Assembly: GCA_943192975.1 (NCBI GenBank)
Contig: CALPCJ010000001.1
Location: 248,001 to 312,000 of the forward strand
Reading direction: 5' to 3'
From: Senimuribacter intestinalis
GTDB taxonomy: Bacteria > Bacillota > Clostridia > Peptostreptococcales > Anaerovoracaceae
DNA: 64,000 nucleotides
Below the pieces are notes generated by a model. The model ran no database searches. It was not told the DNA's origin and saw nothing but the letters and a program-made list of their open reading frames with translations. The position numbers were made by a program, and so were the translations under genes. Shown here piece after piece: positions 1-6,952 of this stretch. The stretch's first letter is position 1, and each line of letters starts with the position of its first letter.

Positions 1-582
1 TAACAGTTCAAAGTTCTGCATATTTCTAGCGCCGACCTGAATGACATCTACCTCTTCGAAGAGCGGAAGATGGTTGGCGTTCATAATTTCTGTTACAATT
101 GGAAGACCTGTTGCCTTCTTCGCTTCCAGCAGAAGTTCGATACCTTCTGCTTTCATGCCTTGGAAATCGTATGGAGAAGTTCTAGGCTTAAAAGCTCCGC
201 CGCGCAGCATGGTGGCGCCCGCTGCCTTTACACCCTCTGCAACTTCCTTGATCTGCTCCGGATTTTCTACAGAGCAAGGACCTGCAATGACTGCAAAATG
301 TCCGCCGCCGCATTTAGCACCCATGACGTCGATGACTGAATCCTCCGGGTGAAATTGTCTATTTGCACTTTTAAACGGATCTGAAATCCGCGCAACCTTT
401 TCTACGATGTCCAGAAGCTCCAGCATTTCCACATCAATATCATGTGTATCACCGATGAGCCCAAGCACTGCCATCTGATTTTCTCCGATATAGGAATGCA
501 CCTGCACACCCTGCTCTTCAAACCATTGTATCAGCTGCTCTCTCTGTTCATCACCGGTGCCCGGCTTCAGTACTGTAATCAT
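1..582 (-). CDS. aroF: 3-deoxy-7-phosphoheptulonate (DAHP) synthase, 3' end cut by the window edge
   Basis: First step of the shikimate pathway: condenses phosphoenolpyruvate and erythrose 4-phosphate to DAHP in the cytoplasm. The 194 visible codons start with a ferredoxin-like N-terminal regulatory domain (about residues 1-70, start MITVLKPGTGDEQ). The (beta/alpha)8 catalytic barrel follows, with the family motifs AGPCSVE, LRGGAFKPRTSPYDFQG and QVGARNMQNFELL. The start at 582 has GGAGG about 8 bases upstream. Full-length relatives are about 335-340 residues, so roughly 145 residues lie outside the window. The gene sits behind a Phe/Tyr leader peptide and attenuator (630-811), which implies control by aromatic amino acid supply. 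The N-terminal regulatory domain also suggests allosteric feedback, which is family knowledge rather than something visible here. Confidence 0.95.
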   Translation of the reverse strand, partial: MITVLKPGTGDEQREQLIQWFEEQGVQVHSYIGENQMAVLGLIGDTHDIDVEMLELLDIVEKVARISDPFKSANRQFHPEDSVIDVMGAKCGGGHFAVIAGPCSVENPEQIKEVAEGVKAAGATMLRGGAFKPRTSPYDFQGMKAEGIELLLEAKKATGLPIVTEIMNANHLPLFEEVDVIQVGARNMQNFELL

Positions 583-629
583 TTCTTTCTTACCTCCGTT
601 ATGTTTTTATTCTAGTTGGGTTAATCTTT

Positions 630-672
630 TTAAAATGCGAAAAACTCCGCCAGCCGGTAGACTGCGGAGTTT
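630..672 (-). terminator. intrinsic terminator of the aroF attenuator
   Basis: On the minus strand, arms AAACTCCGC (672-664) and GCGGAGTTT (650-642) form a 9-bp stem, followed by TTCGCATTTT. It lies between the leader peptide stop (701) and the aroF start (582), so it would end transcription before aroF. Its 5' arm shares AAACT (672-668) with an alternative antiterminator hairpin. Confidence 0.85.
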
Positions 673-725
673 CTCAAGTAATTTGTCATTATTTTAGGAT
701 TTAATTATAGCAATTACTCAAAACT
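668..725 (-). promoter_or_regulatory. antiterminator hairpin of the aroF attenuator
   Basis: On the minus strand AGTTT (725-721) and AGTAATT (718-712) can pair with AAACT (672-668) and AATTACT (683-677), with a small internal loop. This uses up the first five bases of the terminator's 5' arm, so the two hairpins exclude each other. The upstream arm lies over codons 29-33 of the leader peptide. A ribosome stalled at the aromatic codons leaves it free, and a ribosome reaching the stop codon covers it. Confidence 0.75.
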
Positions 726-811
726 TTTCTGTGCAGCACAACCGACTCTTCCTTGTTAGTAAAGAAAAAGTAATAAAAGTAATATGCAGCTGCAAAGATG
801 AAGTTTCTCAT
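701..811 (-). CDS. aroF leader peptide rich in Phe and Tyr
   Basis: A 36-residue ORF starting at 811 with GAAAGGAAA as ribosome binding site, ending with TAA at 701. Residues 10-17 are eight consecutive aromatics, YYFYYFFF, with further Phe at 4 and 6. It sits between a promoter (846-874) and a terminator/antiterminator pair in front of the DAHP synthase gene. This is the classical ribosome-mediated attenuation layout: shortage of charged tRNA-Phe or tRNA-Tyr stalls the ribosome on the aromatic run and lets the antiterminator form. The peptide itself is not expected to have a function. I read it directly from the sequence; it is too short for routine gene callers. Confidence 0.85.
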   Translation of the reverse strand: MRNFIFAAAYYFYYFFFTNKEESVVLHRKVLSNCYN

Positions 812-845
812 AACTTTTGTTTCCTTTCATAAACTCGATGTTAAT

Positions 846-874
846 ACTCTAACACAGGTTCTTAGATAAATCAA
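846..874 (-). promoter_or_regulatory. sigma-A-type promoter of the aroF leader
   Basis: On the minus strand TTGATT (874-869), a 17-base spacer, then TAGAGT (851-846). It is placed 35 bases before the leader peptide start. Both boxes are 4/6 matches, so the call rests partly on position. Confidence 0.5.
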
Positions 875-881
875 GTGCTTT

Positions 882-1036
882 TTCACAACTTTTTTGTATT
901 TTTTTGTGCACTTTCCACAATTTTTGTTTTTGCGTCAGTCTGACGAGCTTAGGACGTGCTATCTGCAGGCTAGTGCACGGTGGCTCGCCAAACTGGTTCC
1001 CTGTGGTTTTGCACTTCTGACCGCACACCCTTGCGG
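882..1036. other. gene-free interval with several short inverted repeats
   Basis: No convincing gene. Visible structures are CGTCAG-T-CTGACG near 936, CCGCA/TGCGG around 1020-1037, and a CTGGT/ACCAG pair enclosing about 40 bases. None has a clean T-tract on either strand. The interval could be the 3' untranslated region of the lipoprotein gene or a small structured RNA. I do not recognise a family. Confidence 0.35.
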
Positions 1037-2107
1037 CTACCAGGTTATCCTGCAGAACTTTGTTTCATTAAGCTGTGCCAGCGTTTTTGTTTCACCATAT
1101 GGATAATACCGGACATACTCCCTATTTTCAATAATCTCCAGTGTATCTTCTACAGGTAGTATTTCAAATTCCTCGCCTGGACGAAAAACATACATACTAA
1201 AACCCGTGCTTATGCAAGAAAGTTCATCCCCGCTCATGCTGCAAATCCGATAAAGAGGCATTCCGATTTCTGCTGTATACTCTTCACCTGTTTCCAACGA
1301 GATGCTCCTTGCTGTCCACTTATTCCCATCTGATGTGGTGCAGCAGAACAGGTAATCTTTACAGATTCCAAAGTCCGACATTTTTTCCGGCAAATCGTAC
1401 TCCCTGTAAATTCCCTTCACATTACCAATTAAAAGCTTTCCGTCAACATGTATCGCATAATCAGTCCCATTGGAGTAAAATTCGGTTTCCGAGAGGCTGT
1501 AATCTGTTTCCCTCACCACGGTTTTCGGATTGTCCAAATCAGCTTTGTTGATTCCGAAACCATATCCGGTTTTTTCATCAAAATCTTCATACAGATAGTA
1601 CACTTCTCCATCTAACATAGTAAATCCGGGCAGCATATCAAACATACTGCTGCAGCGACCGGAGTCAAGAACCTTGCTCCCCTCATCCGAGATATATTTG
1701 ATGTGCCATTGAATCCTTTCATCCAACGACGCCTCCGGCCCCAGCGGTGTATACACTGCATAAATAATACCATTTTCAAATGGCATCGCATGATAAATGT
1801 AGACATCATCCTCACCCAGATCATAACATGTCTCTTCCTTTTCGGCCAGAAGATTATAAACAATAAATCTCTCCGTCGTAGCGCCAAAGCTTGGTGCTGA
1901 CATACTAGAAGGTTCAAGCTTATTTACCGCAGCATATACTTTTGTGTCTGAAACATAAAAGGGTTCCAGTTCTTCATCCTCTGTCAATTTATACTTCAAG
2001 GTCAGCATATCCTTTTCAGGCTTATTTAGCGTTTCCTTACAACCATAGCTGGATAAAACTAGCACAATTAGAAGTAATAAAGTCACCGCCTTTTGGTAGG
2101 TCTTCAT
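1037..2107 (-). CDS. predicted lipoprotein of unknown function
   Basis: 356 residues. The N-terminus MKTYQKAVTLLLLIVLVLSS followed by YGC is a lipoprotein signal peptide with an acceptable, not ideal, lipobox; Cys23 would be the lipidated residue. The mature part alternates short beta-rich segments with acidic and aromatic residues, for example GKLLIGNVKGIY and EVYYLYEDFDE. This resembles a beta-propeller-like cell-surface protein, but I cannot name a family. The start at 2107 has a GGGGGGAGG ribosome binding site; an in-frame ATG 60 bases upstream has none. The preceding gene (2180-2470) encodes another exported protein 72 bases away and may be co-transcribed. Confidence 0.7.
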   Translation of the reverse strand: MKTYQKAVTLLLLIVLVLSSYGCKETLNKPEKDMLTLKYKLTEDEELEPFYVSDTKVYAAVNKLEPSSMSAPSFGATTERFIVYNLLAEKEETCYDLGEDDVYIYHAMPFENGIIYAVYTPLGPEASLDERIQWHIKYISDEGSKVLDSGRCSSMFDMLPGFTMLDGEVYYLYEDFDEKTGYGFGINKADLDNPKTVVRETDYSLSETEFYSNGTDYAIHVDGKLLIGNVKGIYREYDLPEKMSDFGICKDYLFCCTTSDGNKWTARSISLETGEEYTAEIGMPLYRICSMSGDELSCISTGFSMYVFRPGEEFEILPVEDTLEIIENREYVRYYPYGETKTLAQLNETKFCRITW

Positions 2108-2179
2108 GTTTCCTCCCCCCCAGCATTGTGAAATGCTGTTAAGAATTATTTTGCCATTATATACCATCCATTACTTGCA

Positions 2180-2470
2180 TTAAGCGCCTGGCTCATCTCT
2201 GTCCATTTGCAAGTCCTCTCTCCATAATAATCGTTGTTTAGGTATGGTTAAACTCTTATGTCCTCCCACTCTAGCTGGTGAAACCACAGAGTCTACATAA
2301 CTTTCAGCTTTAACTTTCAATTCCTTAATCTCATTCCAATACGCTTCATCTTTCATCTGTGAATTTTGATCAAACTGTACCGCATCCGCCTCATATCCCA
2401 TGACTGTAGTAGAAAAAATTAAAATACCAGCAAGTCCAAATATCAGCATAAAGTTTAAACGCTTCTTCAT
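2180..2470 (-). CDS. small exported protein of unknown function
   Basis: 96 residues. A signal peptide (MKKRLNFMLIFGLAGILIFS, cleavage probably near VMGYEA) is followed by about 70 polar residues with no recognisable domain. The start at 2470 was chosen because GAGGAGGAAAAAG lies directly upstream; longer in-frame starts have no ribosome binding site. The IS element begins about 70 bases upstream, so the native promoter may have been displaced and expression may now depend on read-through from the transposase. The C-terminus may have been altered, but there is no relative in the window to compare with. Confidence 0.55.
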   Translation of the reverse strand: MKKRLNFMLIFGLAGILIFSTTVMGYEADAVQFDQNSQMKDEAYWNEIKELKVKAESYVDSVVSPARVGGHKSLTIPKQRLLWREDLQMDRDEPGA

Positions 2471-2546
2471 CTTTTTCCTCCTCATCACATAAAAGTTACT
2501 TTGTTTCCAAGCCAACACATTATCACTATTTCTCAGACTGTAGATA

Positions 2547-2579
2547 AAAGCTCAGACCACAGTGCAAGGTTTGAGCTTT
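2547..2579 (-). terminator. terminator at the left end of the IS element
   Basis: Arms AAAGCTCAAACC and GGTCTGAGCTTT on the minus strand form a long stem with one mismatch, followed by TATCT. It lies directly downstream of the transposase stop at 2588. It could also be subterminal structure of the element. Confidence 0.5.
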
Positions 2580-2587
2580 TTCTATGC

Positions 2588-4021
2588 TCATAGTATCCCT
2601 TCTAAAAAGATATGTTTTCCCCAAATCACTTTACGCAATTTAACCAAAAACGGAGTGCGATGAGGGACTTTCTGCCCCATATGCTTCCTGTATTCAAGAA
2701 GTTTAACCAATTTTTTCATGTTCAGACACGCAAAGGTTAGTCCAACTTTCATGGACATTTTCTCTTTCCCTACTAAATTAGTATATCTCATTGCATGGTG
2801 CTCTTTGGTAGTTCCAAAGATTCTCTCTATGGTTTCTTTCCTTTGTCCATAGATATCTTTCATACTTCGGCTATGTCTAATATCTTCGCAAATCTCCATA
2901 TACTCTTCCCATATATGTCGAGTCACTACTTTTACATGATTTTTGCTTTGCGTACATTGGGATAAATATGGACAGTCTGCACATTTTTTCCCATCGCTTT
3001 TGTATTCTCTGTATCCTTGCCTGTTTGTTGTTGTATACTTCAGTATCTGATTTGCCAAGCACAAATAGCAATTCATATACATACTCATACTTCTTAAAAA
3101 TCCTGCCTTTGTCATTGGCCTTTTGTACGGGAACAATGGTTTTACACCATCATCAATTAACCATTTTGCGATTGCCGGAGTCTTGTAGCCTGCATCCATT
3201 ACAAGTACTTTTGCATCATACTTTCTCAGTTTTTCATATAACGCAGGAAAGGTTTTACTGCCATGCTCATTGCCGGGATGAATTGTATAATCTAATATCC
3301 ACCCATTTTTATCACAGGCTGTTTCTGTTGTGTATGCAAAGACTTCTTTGTGCTCTCCTTTATGAAACCAGCCACTTTCAGGGTCTGTCGTGCTTTGCTT
3401 TTGCTCTCGGCCTACTTCTGTATTTGAATCACAAAGTCCACCGGAATCTCCGCCATCACAATCGGAATCGTCGTCTTTTTCTTTCAGTTCCTTTTTTCCG
3501 TGTGAGAGCCTGTCTGCATTGATTTCTGCTTTCAACTGTTCGTCATAAAAGCGAGCTTGTTTCTTTGCTATGGAAATCTTCTTCGCTTTTTTTCGATTTG
3601 CCGCTGCCTTAATATGTGTTGCGTCTACAAATATTGTATCCGTGTTGATGACATTGCATTTTAAACATTGTAAAAGAATTTCCTGGAAGATTTGTTCAAA
3701 CAAATCAGTGCCTTCAAAACGTCTTTTGTAGTTTTTTCCGAATGTACTAAAATGAGGTACTTTATCGTAGAAATCCAGCCCAAGAAACCAACGATATGCT
3801 ACATTTACTTCAATTTCTTTGATGGTCTGACGCATACTTTTAATTCCATACATATATTGAATGATAGGAATTTTAATTAGCATAACAGGGTCAATGCTGG
3901 GTCTTCCGGTTTGTGTAGAATATTTTTCTTCCACCAAGTCATAGATAAAGTTAAAATCTACGTATTTGTCAATTTTTCGAAGAAGATGGTCTTCCGGCAC
4001 TAATTGGTCTAAAGAAATCAT
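2588..4021 (-). CDS. IS1182 family transposase
   Basis: 477 residues, a full-length DDE transposase that cuts and joins the element's ends. The N-terminal part MISLDQLVPEDHLLRKID with YSTQTGRPSIDPVMLIK is typical of the family. Catalytic residues are read as D133 (FVDATHIKA), D276 (VLVMDAGYK) and E399 in the RKETIERIFG motif. A cysteine cluster CADCPYLSQC (about 347-356) lies in the insertion before the last acidic residue. An in-frame TAA 30 bases upstream of the ATG limits the start. No frameshift or internal stop is visible, so the element may still be mobile. Confidence 0.93.
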   Translation of the reverse strand: MISLDQLVPEDHLLRKIDKYVDFNFIYDLVEEKYSTQTGRPSIDPVMLIKIPIIQYMYGIKSMRQTIKEIEVNVAYRWFLGLDFYDKVPHFSTFGKNYKRRFEGTDLFEQIFQEILLQCLKCNVINTDTIFVDATHIKAAANRKKAKKISIAKKQARFYDEQLKAEINADRLSHGKKELKEKDDDSDCDGGDSGGLCDSNTEVGREQKQSTTDPESGWFHKGEHKEVFAYTTETACDKNGWILDYTIHPGNEHGSKTFPALYEKLRKYDAKVLVMDAGYKTPAIAKWLIDDGVKPLFPYKRPMTKAGFLRSMSMYMNCYLCLANQILKYTTTNRQGYREYKSDGKKCADCPYLSQCTQSKNHVKVVTRHIWEEYMEICEDIRHSRSMKDIYGQRKETIERIFGTTKEHHAMRYTNLVGKEKMSMKVGLTFACLNMKKLVKLLEYRKHMGQKVPHRTPFLVKLRKVIWGKHIFLEGIL

Positions 4022-4099
4022 TTGAATTTGTGTTTTCTTAAAAATTCTTTATGGGTGTGCTATTTCCTCAGAGCATTTTTGTACCCTCAGATTTTGACA

Positions 4100-4270
4100 T
4101 CATTTTATAATCATATATAACATTAAACTTATTTGTACGAAAGAAATGGCTAGAAATACGCCTAACTCTTCTCCAAAGAAATACGCCAAGATTGGAACTA
4201 TGGTCAGATATAGTATCACCATAATTACAAATGAGAATAAAATACTCTTGGCAATCTTTTTTACATTCAT
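4100..4270 (-). CDS. small two-helix membrane protein
   Basis: 56 residues read directly from the sequence (starts MNVKKIAKSILF, ends MLYMIIK). Two hydrophobic helices, about residues 8-31 and 38-54, are joined by a short acidic turn (GEEL). The start at 4270 is supported by GGAGG ten bases upstream. It begins 44 bases after the stop of the exported-protein gene 4315-5178 and is probably in the same transcript. Its 3' end lies next to the right end of the IS element. Function unknown; a small accessory or immunity-type membrane protein is possible but is only a guess from size and context. Confidence 0.5.
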   Translation of the reverse strand: MNVKKIAKSILFSFVIMVILYLTIVPILAYFFGEELGVFLAISFVQISLMLYMIIK

Positions 4271-4314
4271 TTAGGATTAACCTCCATAGAAGCTAAATGT
4301 TGCTTTATTTTCAA

Positions 4315-5178
4315 CTATTCAAGTGTGATTGTTTTGCTTCCCATGTCCTTTGTCGACGTTCCAAAAGATACACTTGCACCATTCCAGCTAACGCTCGGCG
4401 TTAATGTAACCATACTATGACCATACGTTACTTTGCACTCTATGTTTTTTAATGCCTGTTGAGAAGAATATAAAGTGATATACGCATTTCCTCCATTCTT
4501 CAGACCAGCAACAAACTTAATTTCAAGGGCACATCCATGGTTAGGATCTTTTTCTGCCACCGTTCCTTTTGTTGTTTTTTTGACTCTATCAGTCGACGAA
4601 TAATGCTTTATAGTGATGTCCGCATCTTTCGATGCCAATGATTTTCCCCATGAAAAAACAAGTTTATCTATATATGTTGTGCTTGGACATAGATCCCATT
4701 TCCAGGTTGCCATCAATCTAGCATTTGTAGTTCCTTTTGTTAATGTTCCAGTCGTAGTATAAGATAATGATCTTAAAGTTAATTCCACTTTTGCCCATAC
4801 AACTCGCAATACCTCGTCAGAAATTTGATTCTCGTCAAGATTTTTAACTGAATATATGGCATTAATCCTTTCTTGATCATATCCTAACGCTTTTAATTCA
4901 AGAATACTCTTCTCAGATAGTTTTTTCAACTCCGCCTTAGGATTTTTTTCGCGAAGCTCTTTTATGTTCTTGTCACTATAACCTTCAAGTTTCAATTCCG
5001 AATCACTTTTTTGTGATAAATCTTTATATAAATCATATTCACTAATCACAAAATTATTAGCGTCTTCTTTTAAAGCTTTTTCAGGTCTATCGGTGTTTGC
5101 AAAAGTGATATTTGAAGTCCCAATCATTAGGCAAAGCACTAATAATAAGGCAATTAGTCTTTCTGCACTTTTTTTCAT
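4315..5178 (-). CDS. exported protein of unknown function
   Basis: 287 residues. Signal peptide MKKSAERLIALLLVLCLMIG with predicted cleavage after TFA. A charged helical segment follows (about 35-115) with repeated SDSELKLEGYSDKNIKELR and SEKSILELKALGYDQERIN patterns, resembling two degenerate 30-residue helical repeats. The rest is a Ser/Thr-rich beta domain with two cysteines (WDLCPST and NHGCALEIK) and a third near IECKVTYGH. The start at 5178 has AAAGGGG upstream. A promoter is seen at 5323-5351. The beta domain resembles in composition the exported protein at 6288-6758, so the two may be distant relatives. Confidence 0.65.
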   Translation of the reverse strand: MKKSAERLIALLLVLCLMIGTSNITFANTDRPEKALKEDANNFVISEYDLYKDLSQKSDSELKLEGYSDKNIKELREKNPKAELKKLSEKSILELKALGYDQERINAIYSVKNLDENQISDEVLRVVWAKVELTLRSLSYTTTGTLTKGTTNARLMATWKWDLCPSTTYIDKLVFSWGKSLASKDADITIKHYSSTDRVKKTTKGTVAEKDPNHGCALEIKFVAGLKNGGNAYITLYSSQQALKNIECKVTYGHSMVTLTPSVSWNGASVSFGTSTKDMGSKTITLE

Positions 5179-5322
5179 AGTTACCCCTTTCATTGCAATT
5201 TATAATTGTTCAAAGCTGTATAGTAAAAAAGCTCACATCAGAATCTCTCCTCCCCTGTATCTCTTTGTCCCCTTGCCCAAAGAACCGTATTATCCGAAAA
5301 TTCAATCTATATCCTTGCCATT

Positions 5323-5351
5323 ATAATATCACGCTTTTTTATATATGTCAA
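5323..5351 (-). promoter_or_regulatory. promoter for the exported-protein genes
   Basis: On the minus strand TTGACA (5351-5346), a 17-base spacer and TATTAT (5328-5323). It points toward the gene starting at 5178, leaving a leader of about 140 bases. Confidence 0.7.
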
Positions 5352-5401
5352 TAAAATATATGGAAAAATTTCATTTATAGATGATTTTTTTACATGAACG
5401 A

Positions 5402-5429
5402 TTGACTTGTGTTTCTTTTGGGGTATAAT
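5402..5429 (+). promoter_or_regulatory. promoter of the padR operon
   Basis: TTGACT (5402-5407), a 16-base spacer and a perfect TATAAT (5424-5429), 37 bases upstream of the PadR start. PadR-type regulators often repress their own promoter, but no clear PadR-style palindrome was identified. Confidence 0.8.
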
Positions 5430-5465
5430 AAGGATATAGGAGAATTTAGGACAGAAAGGGTTTTT

Positions 5466-5852
5466 ATGAAAAAGAAAAACGCTGCCGCCGGCGGCAGGGA
5501 CGTCCTGGATAATTTCGAAGCCCAGTTCAAGAAATCTACCCTTCCCCTGATGGTGCTTACACTTTTATCAGAGCAGGAGCAAATGTACGCTTATGAAATT
5601 ACCCAGGAGTGTCTGCGGCGCACAGACGGTATTTACAAGATGCCCCTCCTTTATACCACTCTCAGCAAACTGCTGGAACAAGGCTTTGTCGAAGAAGTTG
5701 GAAAAACCATTTCAGAAAGCAACCGAGTCAGAGTGTATTACCGCATCACAGAAGAAGGAATTTCGCATCTGTACAGACTAAAATCTCTGTATGTCAAGCT
5801 GAGCCGCGCGGTTCAGTCCGTCGTATATACTGAGAAAGAAAGGGACGACTGA
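5466..5852 (+). CDS. PadR family transcriptional regulator
   Basis: 128 residues. A winged helix-turn-helix protein with the PadR pattern: TLPLMVLTLLSEQEQMYAYEI, then LRRTDGIYKMPLLYTTLSKLLEQGFVEE and VYYRITEEGISHLYRL, about residues 20-105. A short helical C-terminal tail serves for dimerisation. The first 15 residues are basic and not part of the fold. The ATG at 5466 follows GAAAGGG. The next gene overlaps the stop by one base, and such PadR-plus-small-membrane-protein pairs usually regulate a linked envelope or transport function. Here the third gene encodes an exported protein. Confidence 0.85.
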   Translation: MKKKNAAAGGRDVLDNFEAQFKKSTLPLMVLTLLSEQEQMYAYEITQECLRRTDGIYKMPLLYTTLSKLLEQGFVEEVGKTISESNRVRVYYRITEEGISHLYRLKSLYVKLSRAVQSVVYTEKERDD

Positions 5853-6262
5853 TGTATACGCCAAACCAGGAGATTGAACAATATCTGCAGCAAATTGAAG
5901 CAGCGATCTATCATCTAGCAGAATCCGACGGCTTTATTGACGGACTCCGCCAGCAACTATATGACTATGCCGAAGTGCACACAATCCTTTCGATTTCCGC
6001 ACTAGTAGAGGAATTCGGCACACCGGAAGAAGTTGCGGCAGATTTTTTAGAAACATGTTCTGCCCTCAAGCCGAAGAAAATTGCTAAATCCAGAAAACGA
6101 GGCTGGCTAAAAACTGCTATCATTCTTGCTTTGGTTGCAATCGTAATCGGCGAGATGCTGCATCTCCATGATTTAAAAAGGCATACACAAGTCATGGCGA
6201 CTGATGTCATCATAATTCACGATAATGAAGAAAATGCAGATGATGATGTAATAGAAGAATAA
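5852..6262 (+). CDS. small membrane protein with an HAAS-like cytoplasmic domain
   Basis: 136 residues. Residues 1-70 form an acidic helical domain (IEQYLQQIEAAIYHL, then LVEEFGTPEEVAADFLET). This is the pattern of the small domains found fused to or next to PadR-controlled membrane proteins (HAAS/DUF1700-like). One transmembrane helix follows at about 84-101, then a short acidic tail that ends DDDVIEE. The start codon overlaps the padR stop (TGATG), so translation is probably coupled. I infer a partner or sensor role for PadR; no enzymatic motif is seen. Confidence 0.6.
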   Translation: MYTPNQEIEQYLQQIEAAIYHLAESDGFIDGLRQQLYDYAEVHTILSISALVEEFGTPEEVAADFLETCSALKPKKIAKSRKRGWLKTAIILALVAIVIGEMLHLHDLKRHTQVMATDVIIIHDNEENADDDVIEE

Positions 6263-6287
6263 AATACAAGTAAAGGAGAAAGTCGAA

Positions 6288-6758
6288 GTGAAACGTAAAA
6301 TTATCACTCTATTTTCAATGATTGCTATGGTAATGGCGTTTACAATCCCTATATCTGCTGCAACGCAAACAGATACCACCTATGAGAAAGAATTCTATCC
6401 AGATGGTTCCTATGCAATCATTACAACTACTATAGAAACGAGTTCTATCATTCCATTGGCAAGCGAAAAAACTAAGTCCGCCAGCAGAACCTATACTTAC
6501 TATGCTGCAAATAGCAGCAAAGAATGGGATTTCACTTTAACCGGAACCTTCACTTACAATGGAACTACCGCCAAAGCAACAAAAGCAGATACCAGCTACA
6601 ATCTCCATGTTTCCGGCTGGAAGTGCATTTACAAACACGGAAGCGTTTCCGGTGCAGTCGCTACTGGACAAGGTACATTCCAATATAAATCAGATATCAC
6701 AAAAAATGTTTCTTTAAGTCTGAAATGCTCTCCAACAGGAGTCATTTCCTCCCTATAA
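6288..6758 (+). CDS. small exported protein of unknown function
   Basis: 156 residues starting with GTG at 6288 (AAAGGAG upstream). Signal peptide MKRKIITLFSMIAMVMAFTI with cleavage predicted after ISA. The mature protein is Ser/Thr/Tyr-rich and probably all-beta, with two cysteines (GWKCIYK and LKCSP). It is the last gene of the PadR operon, followed by a terminator. No known domain is recognised; a beta-sandwich secreted peptide family of Clostridia is plausible. Confidence 0.6.
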   Translation: MKRKIITLFSMIAMVMAFTIPISAATQTDTTYEKEFYPDGSYAIITTTIETSSIIPLASEKTKSASRTYTYYAANSSKEWDFTLTGTFTYNGTTAKATKADTSYNLHVSGWKCIYKHGSVSGAVATGQGTFQYKSDITKNVSLSLKCSPTGVISSL

Positions 6759-6793
6759 ATTTAGCAACCACTATACTGCAATATATCCTATAA

Positions 6794-6845
6794 AGAAAAC
6801 TGCCTGTACTGGTCGATTGACAAAATCGCCTGCAGGCAGTTTTCT
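6794..6845 (+). terminator. terminator after the padR operon
   Basis: Arms AGAAAACTGCCTG (6794-6806) and CAGGCAGTTTTCT (6833-6845) pair perfectly. The stem is flanked by A and T runs, so it may act in both directions between the convergent padR operon and the ABC-F gene. Confidence 0.85.
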
Positions 6846-6952
6846 ACTTTAATCCATTTTGTCGGTCAAGCTAATTTTGACACTTTCCCCTCAGAATCGC
6901 ATCAATTGTGTCATTTTTGCGATTACCGCAGATTGTCGCTATCTTATGGTTG

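Larger units (their letters stand above)
2541..4092 (-). mobile_element. IS1182-type insertion sequence (ends approximate)
   Basis: A single intact DDE transposase gene fills almost the whole unit. The proposed ends rest on an imperfect inverted similarity between TAGATAAAAGCTCAGACC at the left (2541-2558) and the complement of the right end near 4064-4083 (TACAAAAATGCTCTGAGG), about two thirds identical. No target-site duplication could be fixed by eye, so the boundaries may be off by some tens of bases. The element separates two groups of small exported-protein genes transcribed in the same direction. Confidence 0.7.

Noticed and set aside
4042..4092. Clear right-hand IS inverted repeat and target duplication
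   Set aside because: Only an imperfect similarity with the left end was found, so exact boundaries and a duplication are not claimed.
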